Under the pieces are notes generated by a model, which saw nothing but the letters and a program-made list of their open reading frames with translations, had not been told where the DNA came from and made no database searches. Both the position numbers and the translations under genes were made by a program. This document shows positions 48,237 through 57,635 of a stretch of 64,000 bases of DNA, one piece after another (within the stretch, counting starts at the first letter, position 1; each line of letters starts with the position of its first letter). The DNA is taken from NCBI RefSeq assembly GCF_003287935.1, contig NZ_CP030287.1:6723227-6787226 (forward strand), given 5' to 3'. The DNA is from Streptomyces sp. ICC1 (lineage in GTDB: Bacteria; Actinomycetota; Actinomycetes; Streptomycetales; Streptomycetaceae).

Positions 48237-50261
48237 CTAGAAGTAGACGTTCCAGGTGACGCTGACCGAGGAGGACTTGCCCGCGGCGTCCGTCACCGTG
48301 AGGGTGCTGCTGCCGAAGCCCCAGGTGGTGGGGGTGCCCGAGACGGCCCCGGTGGCCGGGTTCAGGCTCAGGCCGGCCGGCAGGCCGGTGGCCTTGAAGG
48401 CGTACGGCTTGGTGCCCCCGGTGGCCTGGAGGTTCAGGCTGACCGGCTTGCCGATGTAGACGACCTGGTTGCCGGGGCTCTGCAGGACGGGGCCGGTGCC
48501 CGTGACGGTGGTGACCGTCCACGAGAACGTGGCGGAGCCGGTCTTGCCGGCGCTGTCGGTGGCGGTGACGGTCACGGTGGAGGTTCCGGCCGTGGTGGCG
48601 GCGCCGGTGATCGCGCCGGTCGAGGAGCCGATGGTCAGGCCGGCCGGGAGGCCGGTCGCGGACCAGGTGTAGGGGGCGGTGCCGCCGGTGGCCTTGACGG
48701 TGAGGTCGGCCGGGGCGCCGACGGCCGAGCTCTGGCTGCCGGGGTTGGTCACGGACGGGGCGGTGCCCGCCGTGGTGATGGTCCAGGAGAAGCCGGCCGA
48801 ACCGGTCTTGCCGGCGCTGTCGGTGGCGGTGACGGTCACGGTGGAGGTTCCGGCTGTGGTCGGGGTACCGGTGATCGTGCCGGTCGAGGAGGCGATGGTC
48901 AGGCCGGCCGGGAGACCGGTCGCGGACCAGGTGTAGGGGGCGGTGCCGCCCTCGGCGCTGTTCTTCAGCTCGACGATCCGGGCGCCGATGACGCCGCTCT
49001 GGGCCGACACCGCGGAGACGGTGACGTTGCCCGGCTGCGGGGTGGAGGTGAGCAGGGTCAGCTTGAACCGGGTCAGGGCCTCGATCACGGGCTGGAAGAT
49101 GGTGAACTTCTCACCGCTGCCCGAGGTGCAGGTGGCGCTGCCGCCGCCGGAGTGGAGGCCGACGGCCTTCCCGCCGGTCGCGGTCACGTAGGAGCCGCCC
49201 GAGTCGCCGCCCGCCGAGCAGGCGTTGGAGTACGAGAGGCCGTCGATGACCACGTTGCCGTAGTCCACGCTCTGGTTGACCTTCGTGACCTCGCCGCAGC
49301 GCATGCCGGTGGTCTGCCCGGAGCGGCATATCGCGGTGCCGACGACGGCCTCGGCCGAACCGGTGACCGTGATGGCCGCATGCGACCCGTCGCCCGCGAC
49401 CGTGGGGGCGAGGTTCCAGCCCGCCTGGTCCACGTCGACGACGCCCATGTCGCCCTCCTGGGCGTTGACGCTGCTCTTGCCGTCCTTGTTGGACGTGCCC
49501 ACGCGGGTCCCGTCCTTGCCGTACGCGGGCTGGTTGACGTCGTTGGTGCAGTGCCCGGCGGTCAGGAAGGTCTTGGCCCCTCCGGCGGTGCGGGTGGCCG
49601 GGAAGCCGATGGAACACGGGCTCTCGGTGCCCGGCACCCACTTCTCGCCGCCAACGGCGTCGGCCTGCTGGACCGGGCTCTGGGCGGTCTCGCTCACGTG
49701 GACGATGTCGCCCAGGGCGGCGATGCGGGCCGTGAAGGCATCGGTGGACGCGTCGCTAGCCGCCCGGTTCACGGTGATGTCGATGCGGTTGTTGCGGGTG
49801 TCGGGACCCCACGAGACCACCCCGGCCACGCCGGAGCCGATCTCGCGCGTCACCGTCCGGGCCGCGCCGCCCAGTTCGGCCGAGCCGTACCGGGCCTGCC
49901 GGGCGACGGCGCCCGCGTCCCGGACCAGCGCCGCGTCCGCGGCGTTGGAGACGGAAGCGTTCAGCCGCCCCGTGGAGGCGTCGAACCACATGCCCGCCAC
50001 ACGGTCACCGACCCGGCCCCGGATGAGGGTGGCCGCCCGGCCGGCGGCAGCCTCGTCGGCGACGCGGTCGCGCACCTGGTCGGCGGAGAGGTGGAGATCG
50101 CGCTGCATGGCCCGGAGGATTTCCGGGGACACGGAAGGCCCGGGCCGCTCGGCCTGCGTGGCGTGCGCGGGCAGGGAGCCCAGGGCGCCGAGCGCCACGA
50201 CGGCCGTGACCGAGGCGGCCGCAACGGAGCGCCACAGAGGCCTGTTTGACAGATTTCGCAC
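48237..50261 (-). CDS. Secreted streptogrisin-like S1 protease with three Ig-like repeats
   Basis: A 674-residue exported protease. Signal peptide about 1-35 (ending AHAT), then an alpha-lytic/streptogrisin-type pro-region (about 45-200), then the mature S1 domain with H in TAGHC, D in EGDMGVVD and S in GGDSGGS. Cysteine pairs match the disulfides of streptogrisins. The C-terminal ~270 residues hold three putative Ig-like (He_PIG) repeats with the shared wording GGTAPYTWSATGLPAGL, probably for wall or substrate binding. GTG 50261 with aaggga upstream fits the signal peptide start. Confidence 0.85.
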   Translation of the reverse strand: MRNLSNRPLWRSVAAASVTAVVALGALGSLPAHATQAERPGPSVSPEILRAMQRDLHLSADQVRDRVADEAAAGRAATLIRGRVGDRVAGMWFDASTGRLNASVSNAADAALVRDAGAVARQARYGSAELGGAARTVTREIGSGVAGVVSWGPDTRNNRIDITVNRAASDASTDAFTARIAALGDIVHVSETAQSPVQQADAVGGEKWVPGTESPCSIGFPATRTAGGAKTFLTAGHCTNDVNQPAYGKDGTRVGTSNKDGKSSVNAQEGDMGVVDVDQAGWNLAPTVAGDGSHAAITVTGSAEAVVGTAICRSGQTTGMRCGEVTKVNQSVDYGNVVIDGLSYSNACSAGGDSGGSYVTATGGKAVGLHSGGGSATCTSGSGEKFTIFQPVIEALTRFKLTLLTSTPQPGNVTVSAVSAQSGVIGARIVELKNSAEGGTAPYTWSATGLPAGLTIASSTGTITGTPTTAGTSTVTVTATDSAGKTGSAGFSWTITTAGTAPSVTNPGSQSSAVGAPADLTVKATGGTAPYTWSATGLPAGLTIGSSTGAITGAATTAGTSTVTVTATDSAGKTGSATFSWTVTTVTGTGPVLQSPGNQVVYIGKPVSLNLQATGGTKPYAFKATGLPAGLSLNPATGAVSGTPTTWGFGSSTLTVTDAAGKSSSVSVTWNVYF

Positions 50262-50446
50262 GGAAATCCCTTCATGGGGGGCATACCGGAGGCGTAGGCC
50301 GGTAGGGATGCACGTCCCGTGGGGGAGCACGGGACTCTTCTCGTCCCCTCGGAGCCCGCATTCGGGGGAGCCGCGGATGTGCGCTCCGGGGTGGCCAACA
50401 GAGTGGTCCCGGGCCGGTGTCGGGAGCATCGGAGGAATCCCTTGCA

Positions 50447-50534
50447 GCCCCGGTCTCTTGCCGGGCCTGCCCCGGTCTCTTGCCGGGCGCGCTCCGGTCT
50501 CTTGCCGGGCCCGCCCCGGGCTCGCCCGGGCCTT
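50447..50534. repeat. 22-bp tandem repeat with internal dyads
   Basis: Three close copies of gccccggtctcttgccgggc plus two bases (50447, 50469, 50491) and a degenerate fourth. Each carries a CCGG/CCGG dyad. They lie in the 523-bp gap between the protease gene and the divergent LuxR-type regulator gene. The rest of the gap shows GC-rich inverted repeats but no gene. Confidence 0.75.
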
Positions 50535-50784
50535 CCCCGGTCGCGCCGGCCGGGGAAGGCCCGGCACGGAGCACGGCGGGCCGTCCGGGCCGCGGCCCCC
50601 GCTCCTCCCGTGGAGGACCGCGGTGCGCCGGGTCTGCCACCCCGCACCCGGAGCGCGGACGGCCCGCCGTCGCACCACCATCGCCGGGACCGGCACCCCT
50701 TGGCATCAGGGGAAACCCTTGATCCCGCGGACCGGCCGCCCCGGCCGTTGTCTCCCGCTCCGCGGCCGCCTACGGTGCCCCTTC

Positions 50785-53568
50785 GTGAGGCCAGACACGG
50801 AGTTCGACACCACCCCGCCGGTCACCGGGGGTCCGCGCGCGGCCGCGGCGGCGACCGCCCGCGCCGTGGAAGCGCTCGACCGCGAAGGGCGGGTCGCGCT
50901 CGCCGGCCCCTGGGGCGCGGGCAAGACCACCGTCCTCGAGGACGTCCTGCGGACCCCGTCCGCCGGGGCCGGGCGGACGGCGCTGCGCGTCACCACGGTC
51001 GAAGGCGACCGGGAACACGTCTTCGGCGCGCTCGCCCAAATGCTGTCCCACTGCGGCCCGGCCGACTTCGGCTCGCTGTCGCGCGGTCAGGGCCAGGTGG
51101 TCGACCGGCTGCTGCACCGCGGCTCCGGCGAACCGCTCGCCGCCTCCGAGCAGTTGCCCGCCCGGCTCGCGGTGACCGCCCTGCTCTCCTCGGGCCGGTG
51201 GATCCTGGCCGTGGACGGGGCCCAGTGGCTCGATCCGGCCAGCGCCGACGTCCTCGGCTACGCCCTGCGCACCCTGGCGGCCCCCGGACTCACCGCGATC
51301 GTCACCGAACGCGTCCAGGGGCGGGCGCAGGCCGCGGCCCGCCTGCTCGGCGGGCACCCCGCCCAGGTCGACGTGGACCCGCTCGACGCCGAGGAGACGG
51401 CCGCCCTGCTCGGCGCGCACGGTCTGCCCACCCGCTGGGCGGGCCCCCTGCAGAGCCACTGCGGCGGCCACCGCCTGCTCACCGCCGTGTCCTGTACGGA
51501 ACTCGCCCGGCTGCCCGCCCCGGAGCGGCACCGGCCCGCCCTGTCCGAGCAGACGCTCGACGCGGCCGGGGCCTGGCTGCGGGCCGCGCTCCCCGAACCC
51601 GCCCGGCACACCCTGATGCTGGCCGCCCTGACCAGCCGCCCCTCGCTGCCCCTCCTGCTGAGGGCGGGCCGCTCCGACGCCGAGGAGCACCTGGCCCAGG
51701 CGCAGGCGGCCGGGGTGCTGCGCGTGGACCCCGCCGGCGCCGTCCGCTTCACGGCCGCGGCCCTGGCCCGCGCCGCGGCCCGCTCGGAGGGCCGGCCCCG
51801 GCGCGCGGCGGCCCACCTCACCCTCGCCCGGGCCGTGGGCGACCCGGTCCACGAGGTCCGCCACCGGGCCCTGGCGGCGAACCTGCCCGACCAGGGCCTG
51901 GCCGAGGACACCGAGGCCGCCGCGGCCACCGCCCGCGCCGCGGGCGAACGGGCCCTGGCCGCCGAGCTGTTCCACCTCGCCGCCGAGATCACCCCGCTGG
52001 ACCGGTCCGGCCTGCGCGTGCGCAGACTCTCGTACGCGGCCCAGGAGGCGGCCTGCGCCGGTTCCGTCGACATCGCCCGGCAGGCGGCCGACGCCCTGAC
52101 CGCCGGCCGGGCCGAACCCGCCGACCAGGTCACCGCGCTGCTCGCGCTCGTCGACGCCCACGGCCAGGCCCTCGCCGACCTGGAACCGCTGCTGGCCCGG
52201 TGCAGGGAACTGGCGACGGGCCACCCCGGCCTCCTCGCCGCCGTGGAACTGCGCGCCGCCATCGCCGCCAACATCGCCCACGCCGCCCCCGACCGGGCTC
52301 TGCGCGCGGCCACCCGGGCCGCCGAACTCGCCGCCGCCGACGGCCACCGGCCCTTGCAGGCCGCCGCGTTGACCATGCGGACCCGCATGGAACGCGTACT
52401 CGGCGCCGCCGACGCACCGCGCACCCTCGCCCGGGCCCTCGCCCTCGGGATCCCGGCCCAGCACTCCGGCATCCGCAACAGCGCCCAGTACCTCGCCGCC
52501 CGCCACGCCGTCTTCGACGACCGCCTGACGGAGGCGCGCGAACGGCTCGTGGAACTCCTCGCCCTCGCCGAACACGCGGGCGACGCCGAAGACCTGGTCG
52601 ACATCTGGCGCAGCCTCGCCGAGGTGGACACCCGCCTCGGCGCCTGCGCGCCCGCGCTCGCCTGGGCCGACCAGGCGGTACGGCTGTCGACCACGGCGGG
52701 CCTGTCCATGGGGCCCGCCTGGTACACCGCCGCGCTGACGCAGAGCGCCGCCGGATCGTTCGCGGCCGCCCTGCGCACCGCCTCCTGTGGTGCCCGCGCC
52801 TCGCAGGAGGAGGGCGACGGCCTGTACGTCTCGCGGAACCTGTGGGTCATGGGCGCGGTCCAGCTCCACACCGGGGACGTCGCCGACGCCGTGGCCTCGC
52901 TCACGGCCGTGGCCGAGGCGGAGCGCCACGTCCCGTCGGCCGACCCCGGCATGTTCCGCTGGCAGCCGGACGCGGTGGAGGCCTTCACCTGCGCGGGCCG
53001 GCTCGACCTGGCCCGGGAGCTCCTCGACCGCGCGCGGCCCGTCGCGAGCCCGGACGCTGCCGATTCGGGACCCCGGTCGGCGCTGGACCGCGCGCACGGC
53101 GTCCTGCTGGCTCGTACCGGCGCCGGGGAGGAGGCGAGCGGCGTACTCCACCGGGCCGCGGCCGCCTTCGGGCACCTGGGCCTGCCGCTCGAACAGGCCC
53201 GTACGCTGCTCGCCCTGGGCCGCGTCGAACGGGCCCGCCGCCGGCAGGCGGCCGCCCGCGCGGCCTGGGAAGCGGCCCGGGCCGTCTTCGACGACACCGG
53301 CGCCCGCCCCTGGCAGGAGCTCACCCGGGAGCTCCTCGACCGGGCGGGCGGCCCGGCGTCGGCCGCGGGCCCGGCCCCGGGCGCGGGCGGGCTGACCGAG
53401 TCCGAGTCGCGCCTCGCCGACCTCATCTGCCAGGGGGCCACCAACCAGCAGGCCGCCCAGCACATGTTCATCTCGGTCAAGACCGTGGAGGGCATGCTCA
53501 GCCGCGTCTACCGCAAGCTCGGCGTCCGCTCGCGCACCCAGCTCGCCGCGGCCCTCGCCGGGCCCTGA
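50785..53568 (+). CDS. Large ATP-binding LuxR-family regulator (LAL-type)
   Basis: A 927-residue regulator. Walker A GPWGAGKT at 41-48, Walker B-like [11 protein letters not shown] at about 135-145, a long Ala/Arg-rich helical region with TPR-like repeats (about 350-840), and a C-terminal LuxR helix-turn-helix (about 865-925; [45 protein letters not shown]). Such regulators act as pathway activators for secondary metabolism or hydrolases. It is divergent from the secreted protease gene and may activate it. GTG 50785 is chosen at the start of similarity. Confidence 0.85.
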   Translation: MRPDTEFDTTPPVTGGPRAAAAATARAVEALDREGRVALAGPWGAGKTTVLEDVLRTPSAGAGRTALRVTTVEGDREHVFGALAQMLSHCGPADFGSLSRGQGQVVDRLLHRGSGEPLAASEQLPARLAVTALLSSGRWILAVDGAQWLDPASADVLGYALRTLAAPGLTAIVTERVQGRAQAAARLLGGHPAQVDVDPLDAEETAALLGAHGLPTRWAGPLQSHCGGHRLLTAVSCTELARLPAPERHRPALSEQTLDAAGAWLRAALPEPARHTLMLAALTSRPSLPLLLRAGRSDAEEHLAQAQAAGVLRVDPAGAVRFTAAALARAAARSEGRPRRAAAHLTLARAVGDPVHEVRHRALAANLPDQGLAEDTEAAAATARAAGERALAAELFHLAAEITPLDRSGLRVRRLSYAAQEAACAGSVDIARQAADALTAGRAEPADQVTALLALVDAHGQALADLEPLLARCRELATGHPGLLAAVELRAAIAANIAHAAPDRALRAATRAAELAAADGHRPLQAAALTMRTRMERVLGAADAPRTLARALALGIPAQHSGIRNSAQYLAARHAVFDDRLTEARERLVELLALAEHAGDAEDLVDIWRSLAEVDTRLGACAPALAWADQAVRLSTTAGLSMGPAWYTAALTQSAAGSFAAALRTASCGARASQEEGDGLYVSRNLWVMGAVQLHTGDVADAVASLTAVAEAERHVPSADPGMFRWQPDAVEAFTCAGRLDLARELLDRARPVASPDAADSGPRSALDRAHGVLLARTGAGEEASGVLHRAAAAFGHLGLPLEQARTLLALGRVERARRRQAAARAAWEAARAVFDDTGARPWQELTRELLDRAGGPASAAGPAPGAGGLTESESRLADLICQGATNQQAAQHMFISVKTVEGMLSRVYRKLGVRSRTQLAAALAGP

Positions 53569-53659
53569 CGGACATCGGACCGGACCCGGCCGCTCCCCGG
53601 AGCCGAGGCGCCGTCAGGCCCCGGGCGCCAACCCGGGCGGACCCCGGGCGTGTTGTCGC

Positions 53660-54145
53660 CCGGGCCTCAGGTCCGGGGCAGCGCGAAGCCTCCGAGGCGG
53701 AGACCGGGGCCCCGGAGCGGACTCCGTGCAGGACGTGCGCCAGTACCTCCGTTCCCCGTACGACCCGGGGGCCGGGCCGGTTGAAGTGGGCGGGCCCGTC
53801 CAGCACCCACACCCGGCCGGCCCGCACCGCGGGCAGCTCGTCCCAGCCGGGCAGGGCGGTGAGCAGCCCGAGTTCGGTGAGCGTGCGCTCCGGGGCGAAT
53901 CCGCACGGCAGCAGGAGCAGTACGTTCTGGCGCGCGGCCCGGACGGTCTCCCAGTCCATCGGGCGGGTGTGCTCGCCGGGCGAGGCGATGAGCGGCTCGC
54001 CGCCGGCGGCCGTGATCTGCTCGGGCAGCCAGTGCCCGGCGGGCCAGAGCGGATCCAGCCACTCGACGGCCACCACGCGGGGCCGCGGGAGCCCGGCGGT
54101 CGCCGCGCGGACCGCGTCCAGCACCCGCACGGCCCGGCTGACGTC
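53660..54145 (-). pseudogene. Remnant of a cobalamin-binding ABC protein (BtuF-like)
   Basis: About 160 codons of the C-terminal half of a BtuF-like binding protein: [80 protein letters not shown]. The signal peptide and the N-terminal lobe are missing. The 3' end also drifts out of similarity and the frame runs into the antisense of the LuxR-type gene. It is not functional. It would have bound vitamin B12 or a similar corrinoid. Confidence 0.7.
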
Positions 54146-54191
54146 CCTTTCGGATCTTGCCGGGCCCGGGGTGCCGGGCCGGGCGGACGAA

Positions 54192-54228
54192 TGCCCCCCG
54201 GGTGACCGCGGGGGTCACTCGGGGGGCA
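54192..54228 (-). terminator. Terminator after gapB-type gene
   Basis: 16-bp stem (TGCCCCCCGGGTGACC against GGTCACTCGGGGGGCA, one mismatch), 5-nt loop, 25 bp after the dehydrogenase stop. Confidence 0.8.
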
Positions 54229-54252
54229 TGGTCCGTGCGGGTCCTGGCGGGA

Positions 54253-55698
54253 TCAGACCGCCGGGGCCGGGTAGGTCGGGTACTCGACGCCGGAGACGTA
54301 CTGGACGACCCGGACGACCTGGCAGGAGTAGCCGAACTCGTTGTCGTACCAGAGGTAGAGGATCGCGTTGTCCCCGTCGACCTTGGTCGCGCCGGCGTCG
54401 ACGATGGAGGCGTGGCGCGAGCCGATGAAGTCGCTGGAGACCGCGTCGGGCGCCGTGGTGAAGTCGATCTGCCGCTTGAGCGGCGAGGTCAGCGACACGT
54501 CGCGGAGGTAGTCCAGGACTTCCTCGCGGGTGGTCTCGCGACCCAGGCGCAGGCTGAGGATCGCGATCGAGACGTCCGGCACCGGGACGCGGATGGAGCT
54601 GCCGCTGATCGGCGCCTTGAGGTCCGGCAGCGCCTTGGCGACGGCGGAGGCGGCACCGGTCTCGGTCATGACCATGTTGAGCGGCGCGGAGCGGCCGCGC
54701 CGGTCGGCGCTGTGGTAGTTGTCCAGCAGGTTCTGGTCGTTGGTGAACGAGTGGACGGTCTCCACGTGGCCGCGCAGAACGCCGTACTCGTCCGCCATCG
54801 CCTTCAGCGGCGGGACGATCGCGTTGGTGGTGCAGGACGCGCAGGACAGGATCTGCTCGTCCGGCTTGATCGTGTCGTGGTTGACACCGTGCACGATGTT
54901 CGGGACGTCACCCTTGCCGGGAGCCGTCAGGACGACCTTGTCGACACCGGGGCGCAGGTGCTTGGACAGCCCCTCGCGGTCGCGCCACTTGCCGGTGTTG
55001 TCGATCAGGATGGCGTTCTTGATGCCGTACGCCGTGTAGTCGACCTCGGACGGGTCGTTGGCGTAGATCACCTTGATCTCGTTGCCGTTGGCGATGATCG
55101 TGCTCTTCGCCTCGTCCACGGTGATCGTGCCCTGGAACTGGCCGTGGATCGAGTCGCGGCGCAGCAGCGAGGCGCGCTTGACGAGGTCGGCCTCGCCGCC
55201 CCCGCGGACGACGATGGCACGCAGGCGCAGGCCGTTGCCGGAACCGGTCTTCTCGATCAGCAGGCGGGCGACGAGCCGGCCGATGCGGCCGAAGCCGTAG
55301 AGGACGACGTCGCGGCCCTCGCCGCGCTCGATCTTGTTGGCACCGGTGGCCCCGGAGACGGCACCGGCGGTGAACTCCTCCACCGACAGGCCGCGGTCGT
55401 CGGCGGCGTACGTCGCGGCGAGCATGCCGAGGTCGATCTGCGAGGGACCGAGGTCGAGCGTGGTGAGTGCCTGCAGGAACGGCAGCGTCTCGGTGACCGA
55501 GAGCTCCTCACCGGCGATCTGGCGGGCGAAGCGGTGGGTCTTGAGAATGCTGACCACGGACTTGTTCACCAAGGAGCGGCTGTGGAGCAGGATCGTGACG
55601 TCCCGCTCCCTGTGCAGCTTCCCGATGATCGGGATCATCGACTCCGCGATCTTCTCGCGGTTCTTCCAATTGGTGAACGAGTCGTCATTGACAGTCAC
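54253..55698 (-). CDS. Glyceraldehyde-3-phosphate dehydrogenase, extended GapB-type
   Basis: A 481-residue enzyme with a standard GAPDH core beginning about residue 130 (VVLYGFGRIGRLVARLLIEKTG for NAD(P) binding). The catalytic cysteine is in LSCASCTTNAIVPPLK, the helper region in DNYHSADRRGRSAPLNMVMTETGAA, and the end NEFGYSCQVVRV. The ~130-residue leader (NWKNREKIAESMIPIIGKLHRERDV...) is the extra helical domain of the long actinobacterial GAPDH paralogues. It interconverts glyceraldehyde-3-phosphate and 1,3-bisphosphoglycerate; a gluconeogenic, NADP-linked role is likely. ATG 55698. Confidence 0.9.
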   Translation of the reverse strand: MTVNDDSFTNWKNREKIAESMIPIIGKLHRERDVTILLHSRSLVNKSVVSILKTHRFARQIAGEELSVTETLPFLQALTTLDLGPSQIDLGMLAATYAADDRGLSVEEFTAGAVSGATGANKIERGEGRDVVLYGFGRIGRLVARLLIEKTGSGNGLRLRAIVVRGGGEADLVKRASLLRRDSIHGQFQGTITVDEAKSTIIANGNEIKVIYANDPSEVDYTAYGIKNAILIDNTGKWRDREGLSKHLRPGVDKVVLTAPGKGDVPNIVHGVNHDTIKPDEQILSCASCTTNAIVPPLKAMADEYGVLRGHVETVHSFTNDQNLLDNYHSADRRGRSAPLNMVMTETGAASAVAKALPDLKAPISGSSIRVPVPDVSIAILSLRLGRETTREEVLDYLRDVSLTSPLKRQIDFTTAPDAVSSDFIGSRHASIVDAGATKVDGDNAILYLWYDNEFGYSCQVVRVVQYVSGVEYPTYPAPAV

Positions 55699-55779
55699 AG
55701 ATTCGTCTTTCGAGCTAGGCGGCGCTCATATGCTAACCCGCGGTCGCACTGACCCTGCGAGCACCCCCTGAGCAGGCGT

Positions 55780-56493
55780 TCAGCCCTCGGCACGCTGCGT
55801 GACCGGGGCGCTGCTCTCGTCGCCGAGGAACTCGTACCAGCGCCGCTGGAGGCACAGGTAGCGGGTGTCGGCCTCGGCCAGGGCGAGGAAGGAGTCGATC
55901 GTGTCGGCCAGCCGCTCGCGCAGGCCCGCCTCGGTCAGCTCGCCGTCGGCGCCGAAGGCGGAGTGCGCCATGGCGAGGCTGAACATGTCCGGGTAGACCC
56001 GGGCCCCGAGGTGTTCCAGCGGCACGCGCAGCGCCCAGAGGCCGCGGTTCCCGCCGACCATCGACGGCGAGGCGGACACCAGCAGCGTCTGCTTGTCCTT
56101 GAAGGGCTGCGGCCGGAACCGGGAGACCCAGTCGACGGCGTTCTTCACCACGCCGGGCACCGAGGCGTTGTACTCGGGCGAGGCGATGACGAGGGCCTGG
56201 GCCGCCAGCAGCCGTTCGCGCAGGGCCGCCGCCCCGGCGGGCGGGCCCTCGGCCGCCTCCGTGTCGCCGTCGTACGTGGGCATCGTGAAGTCCCCGATCC
56301 GGGCGAGGTCCACGACGGCGCCCGAGCGCTCGACCTGCCCGGCGACGAGGGCGGCGAGCCGGGTGTTCACCGAACCCTCGCGGGAGGACCCGGAGAGGAC
56401 GAGGACCCGTAGCGCGCCGGGTCCGGTGCTGATGTTCAGGTTGTCCGGGTCGGTGGGCCCGGTCGGGTTGTTCGCGTTGGTCGCATCGGTCAC
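55780..56493 (-). CDS. NADPH-dependent FMN reductase family protein
   Basis: A 237-residue flavodoxin-like reductase. The FMN-phosphate loop is LSGSSREGSVNTRL, and the second signature is SPEYNASVPGVVKNAVDWVSR. The N-terminal ~30 residues (NANNPTGPTDPDNLNIS) are a low-complexity leader. It reduces FMN or quinones with NADPH. The C-terminal ~50 residues (AEADTRYLCLQRRWYEFLG) extend beyond the usual family length. GTG 56493 is the most plausible start; no strong ribosome site separates it from alternatives. Confidence 0.85.
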   Translation of the reverse strand: MTDATNANNPTGPTDPDNLNISTGPGALRVLVLSGSSREGSVNTRLAALVAGQVERSGAVVDLARIGDFTMPTYDGDTEAAEGPPAGAAALRERLLAAQALVIASPEYNASVPGVVKNAVDWVSRFRPQPFKDKQTLLVSASPSMVGGNRGLWALRVPLEHLGARVYPDMFSLAMAHSAFGADGELTEAGLRERLADTIDSFLALAEADTRYLCLQRRWYEFLGDESSAPVTQRAEG

Positions 56494-56560
56494 GTGCGGG
56501 ACCGTACGGGACCCCGCCCCCGTGCCCGCGGCGCGGCGCACGGCTGTCACCCGGACGGGG

Positions 56561-57334
56561 TCAGTTGGCGCCCCAGCCGCCGTCCAGGGGGAGGGAGGAG
56601 CCCGTGACGTAGCCGGTGTGCGGTCCGCACAGCCAGACGGCGGCCGCGGCGACCTCCTCGGGCTCGATGAGCCGCTTGATCGGCGACCGGGTCAGCAGCA
56701 CCTCGGACAGGACGTCGTCCGCGGCGATCCCGTGCGCGGCGGCCTGGTCCTGGATCTGCCCCTCGACCAGCGGGGTGCGCACGTAGCCCGGATTGATGCA
56801 GTTGCTGGTCACGCCGTACGGGGCACCCTCGATCGCCGCGACCTTGCTCAGCCCCTCCAGGCCGTGCTTGGCCGCGACGTAGGCCGATTTGTACGCACTG
56901 GCGCGCAGCCCGTGGACGCTGGAGATGTTGACCACCCGGCCCCAGCCGGCGGCGTACATGTGCGGCAGCACGCGGCGCAGCAGCAGGAAGGGCGCGGTGA
57001 CCATCACCTGCTGGATCAGGGCGAAGCGCTCGGGCGGGAACCGCGTGATCGGGGCGACGTGCTGGAGTCCGGCGCTGTTGACCAGGATGTCGACGGCTTC
57101 GGGCAGCTCCCCGATGGCGGCGGGATCGGCCAGGTCGGCGACGTGCGCGTGGCCGCCGACGAGGCCGGCGACCGCCTTGGCCGCCGCCGCGTCGATGTCG
57201 ACCACGTGCACGGTGGCCCCGGCCTCGGCCAGGGCCACGGAGCACGCCCGGCCGATGCCGCTGCCACCGCCCGTCACCAGGGCGACGCGCCCGCGCAGCG
57301 GCAGCGGCGGGGAAGAAGCAAGTTCGCTCGTCAT
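56561..57334 (-). CDS. 3-hydroxybutyrate dehydrogenase-type SDR
   Basis: A 257-residue short-chain dehydrogenase. Cofactor loop TGGGSGIG at about 21-28, NSAG, and the catalytic Ser/Tyr/Lys in NISSVHGLRASAYKSAYVAAKHG. The wording LVNSAGLQHVAPITRFPPERF and CINPGYVRTPLVEGQI is that of D-3-hydroxybutyrate dehydrogenases, which oxidise 3-hydroxybutyrate to acetoacetate with NAD. It is 67 bp upstream of the FMN reductase gene on the same strand, possibly cotranscribed. Confidence 0.85.
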   Translation of the reverse strand: MTSELASSPPLPLRGRVALVTGGGSGIGRACSVALAEAGATVHVVDIDAAAAKAVAGLVGGHAHVADLADPAAIGELPEAVDILVNSAGLQHVAPITRFPPERFALIQQVMVTAPFLLLRRVLPHMYAAGWGRVVNISSVHGLRASAYKSAYVAAKHGLEGLSKVAAIEGAPYGVTSNCINPGYVRTPLVEGQIQDQAAAHGIAADDVLSEVLLTRSPIKRLIEPEEVAAAAVWLCGPHTGYVTGSSLPLDGGWGAN

Positions 57335-57408
57335 GGCTGGAAGCGTAGGCAGGGCCCGGGGCGGCGCCCACGGTGTCGCGCTCCATACTCGGGACCGTGC
57401 GTATGGAG

Positions 57409-57475
57409 CCGGTCACCATGCCGGTCACCATGCCGTTCACCGTGCCGGTCAGGTGTCAGGTGTCAGGTGCCCGGG
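57409..57475. repeat. 12-bp tandem repeat (ccggtcaccatg) plus a caggtgt run
   Basis: About 3.5 copies of ccggtcaccatg are followed by three copies of a 7-bp caggtgt unit. They are in the 301-bp gap before the membrane protein gene; the gap has no gene I can support. Confidence 0.7.
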
Positions 57476-57593
57476 GGCGGGGCCGGGGGCGAGCGGCCCA
57501 CCACGAAGGCGGCACCGTCCCAATCCGTCCACTCAGCCAGCCCCTCAGAAAGATCCACGGAGCGATCCTGCCAGCACAGCATCAGACCCGGTG

Positions 57594-57611
57594 AACCTTT
57601 CCGGTCACAGC
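57594..57611. repeat. Dispersed 18-bp repeat, copy 2
   Basis: AACCTTTCCGGTCACAGC identical to 23806-23823. It lies 25 bp after the stop of the membrane protein gene on the minus strand. Confidence 0.8.
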
Positions 57612-57635
57612 ACTAGGCGCCCGCCGACCGGCGGA

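Noticed and set aside
57409..57475. Tandem repeats interpreted as CRISPR or integration site
   Set aside because: Unit length is only 12 and 7 bp with no spacers, so it is a simple repeat.
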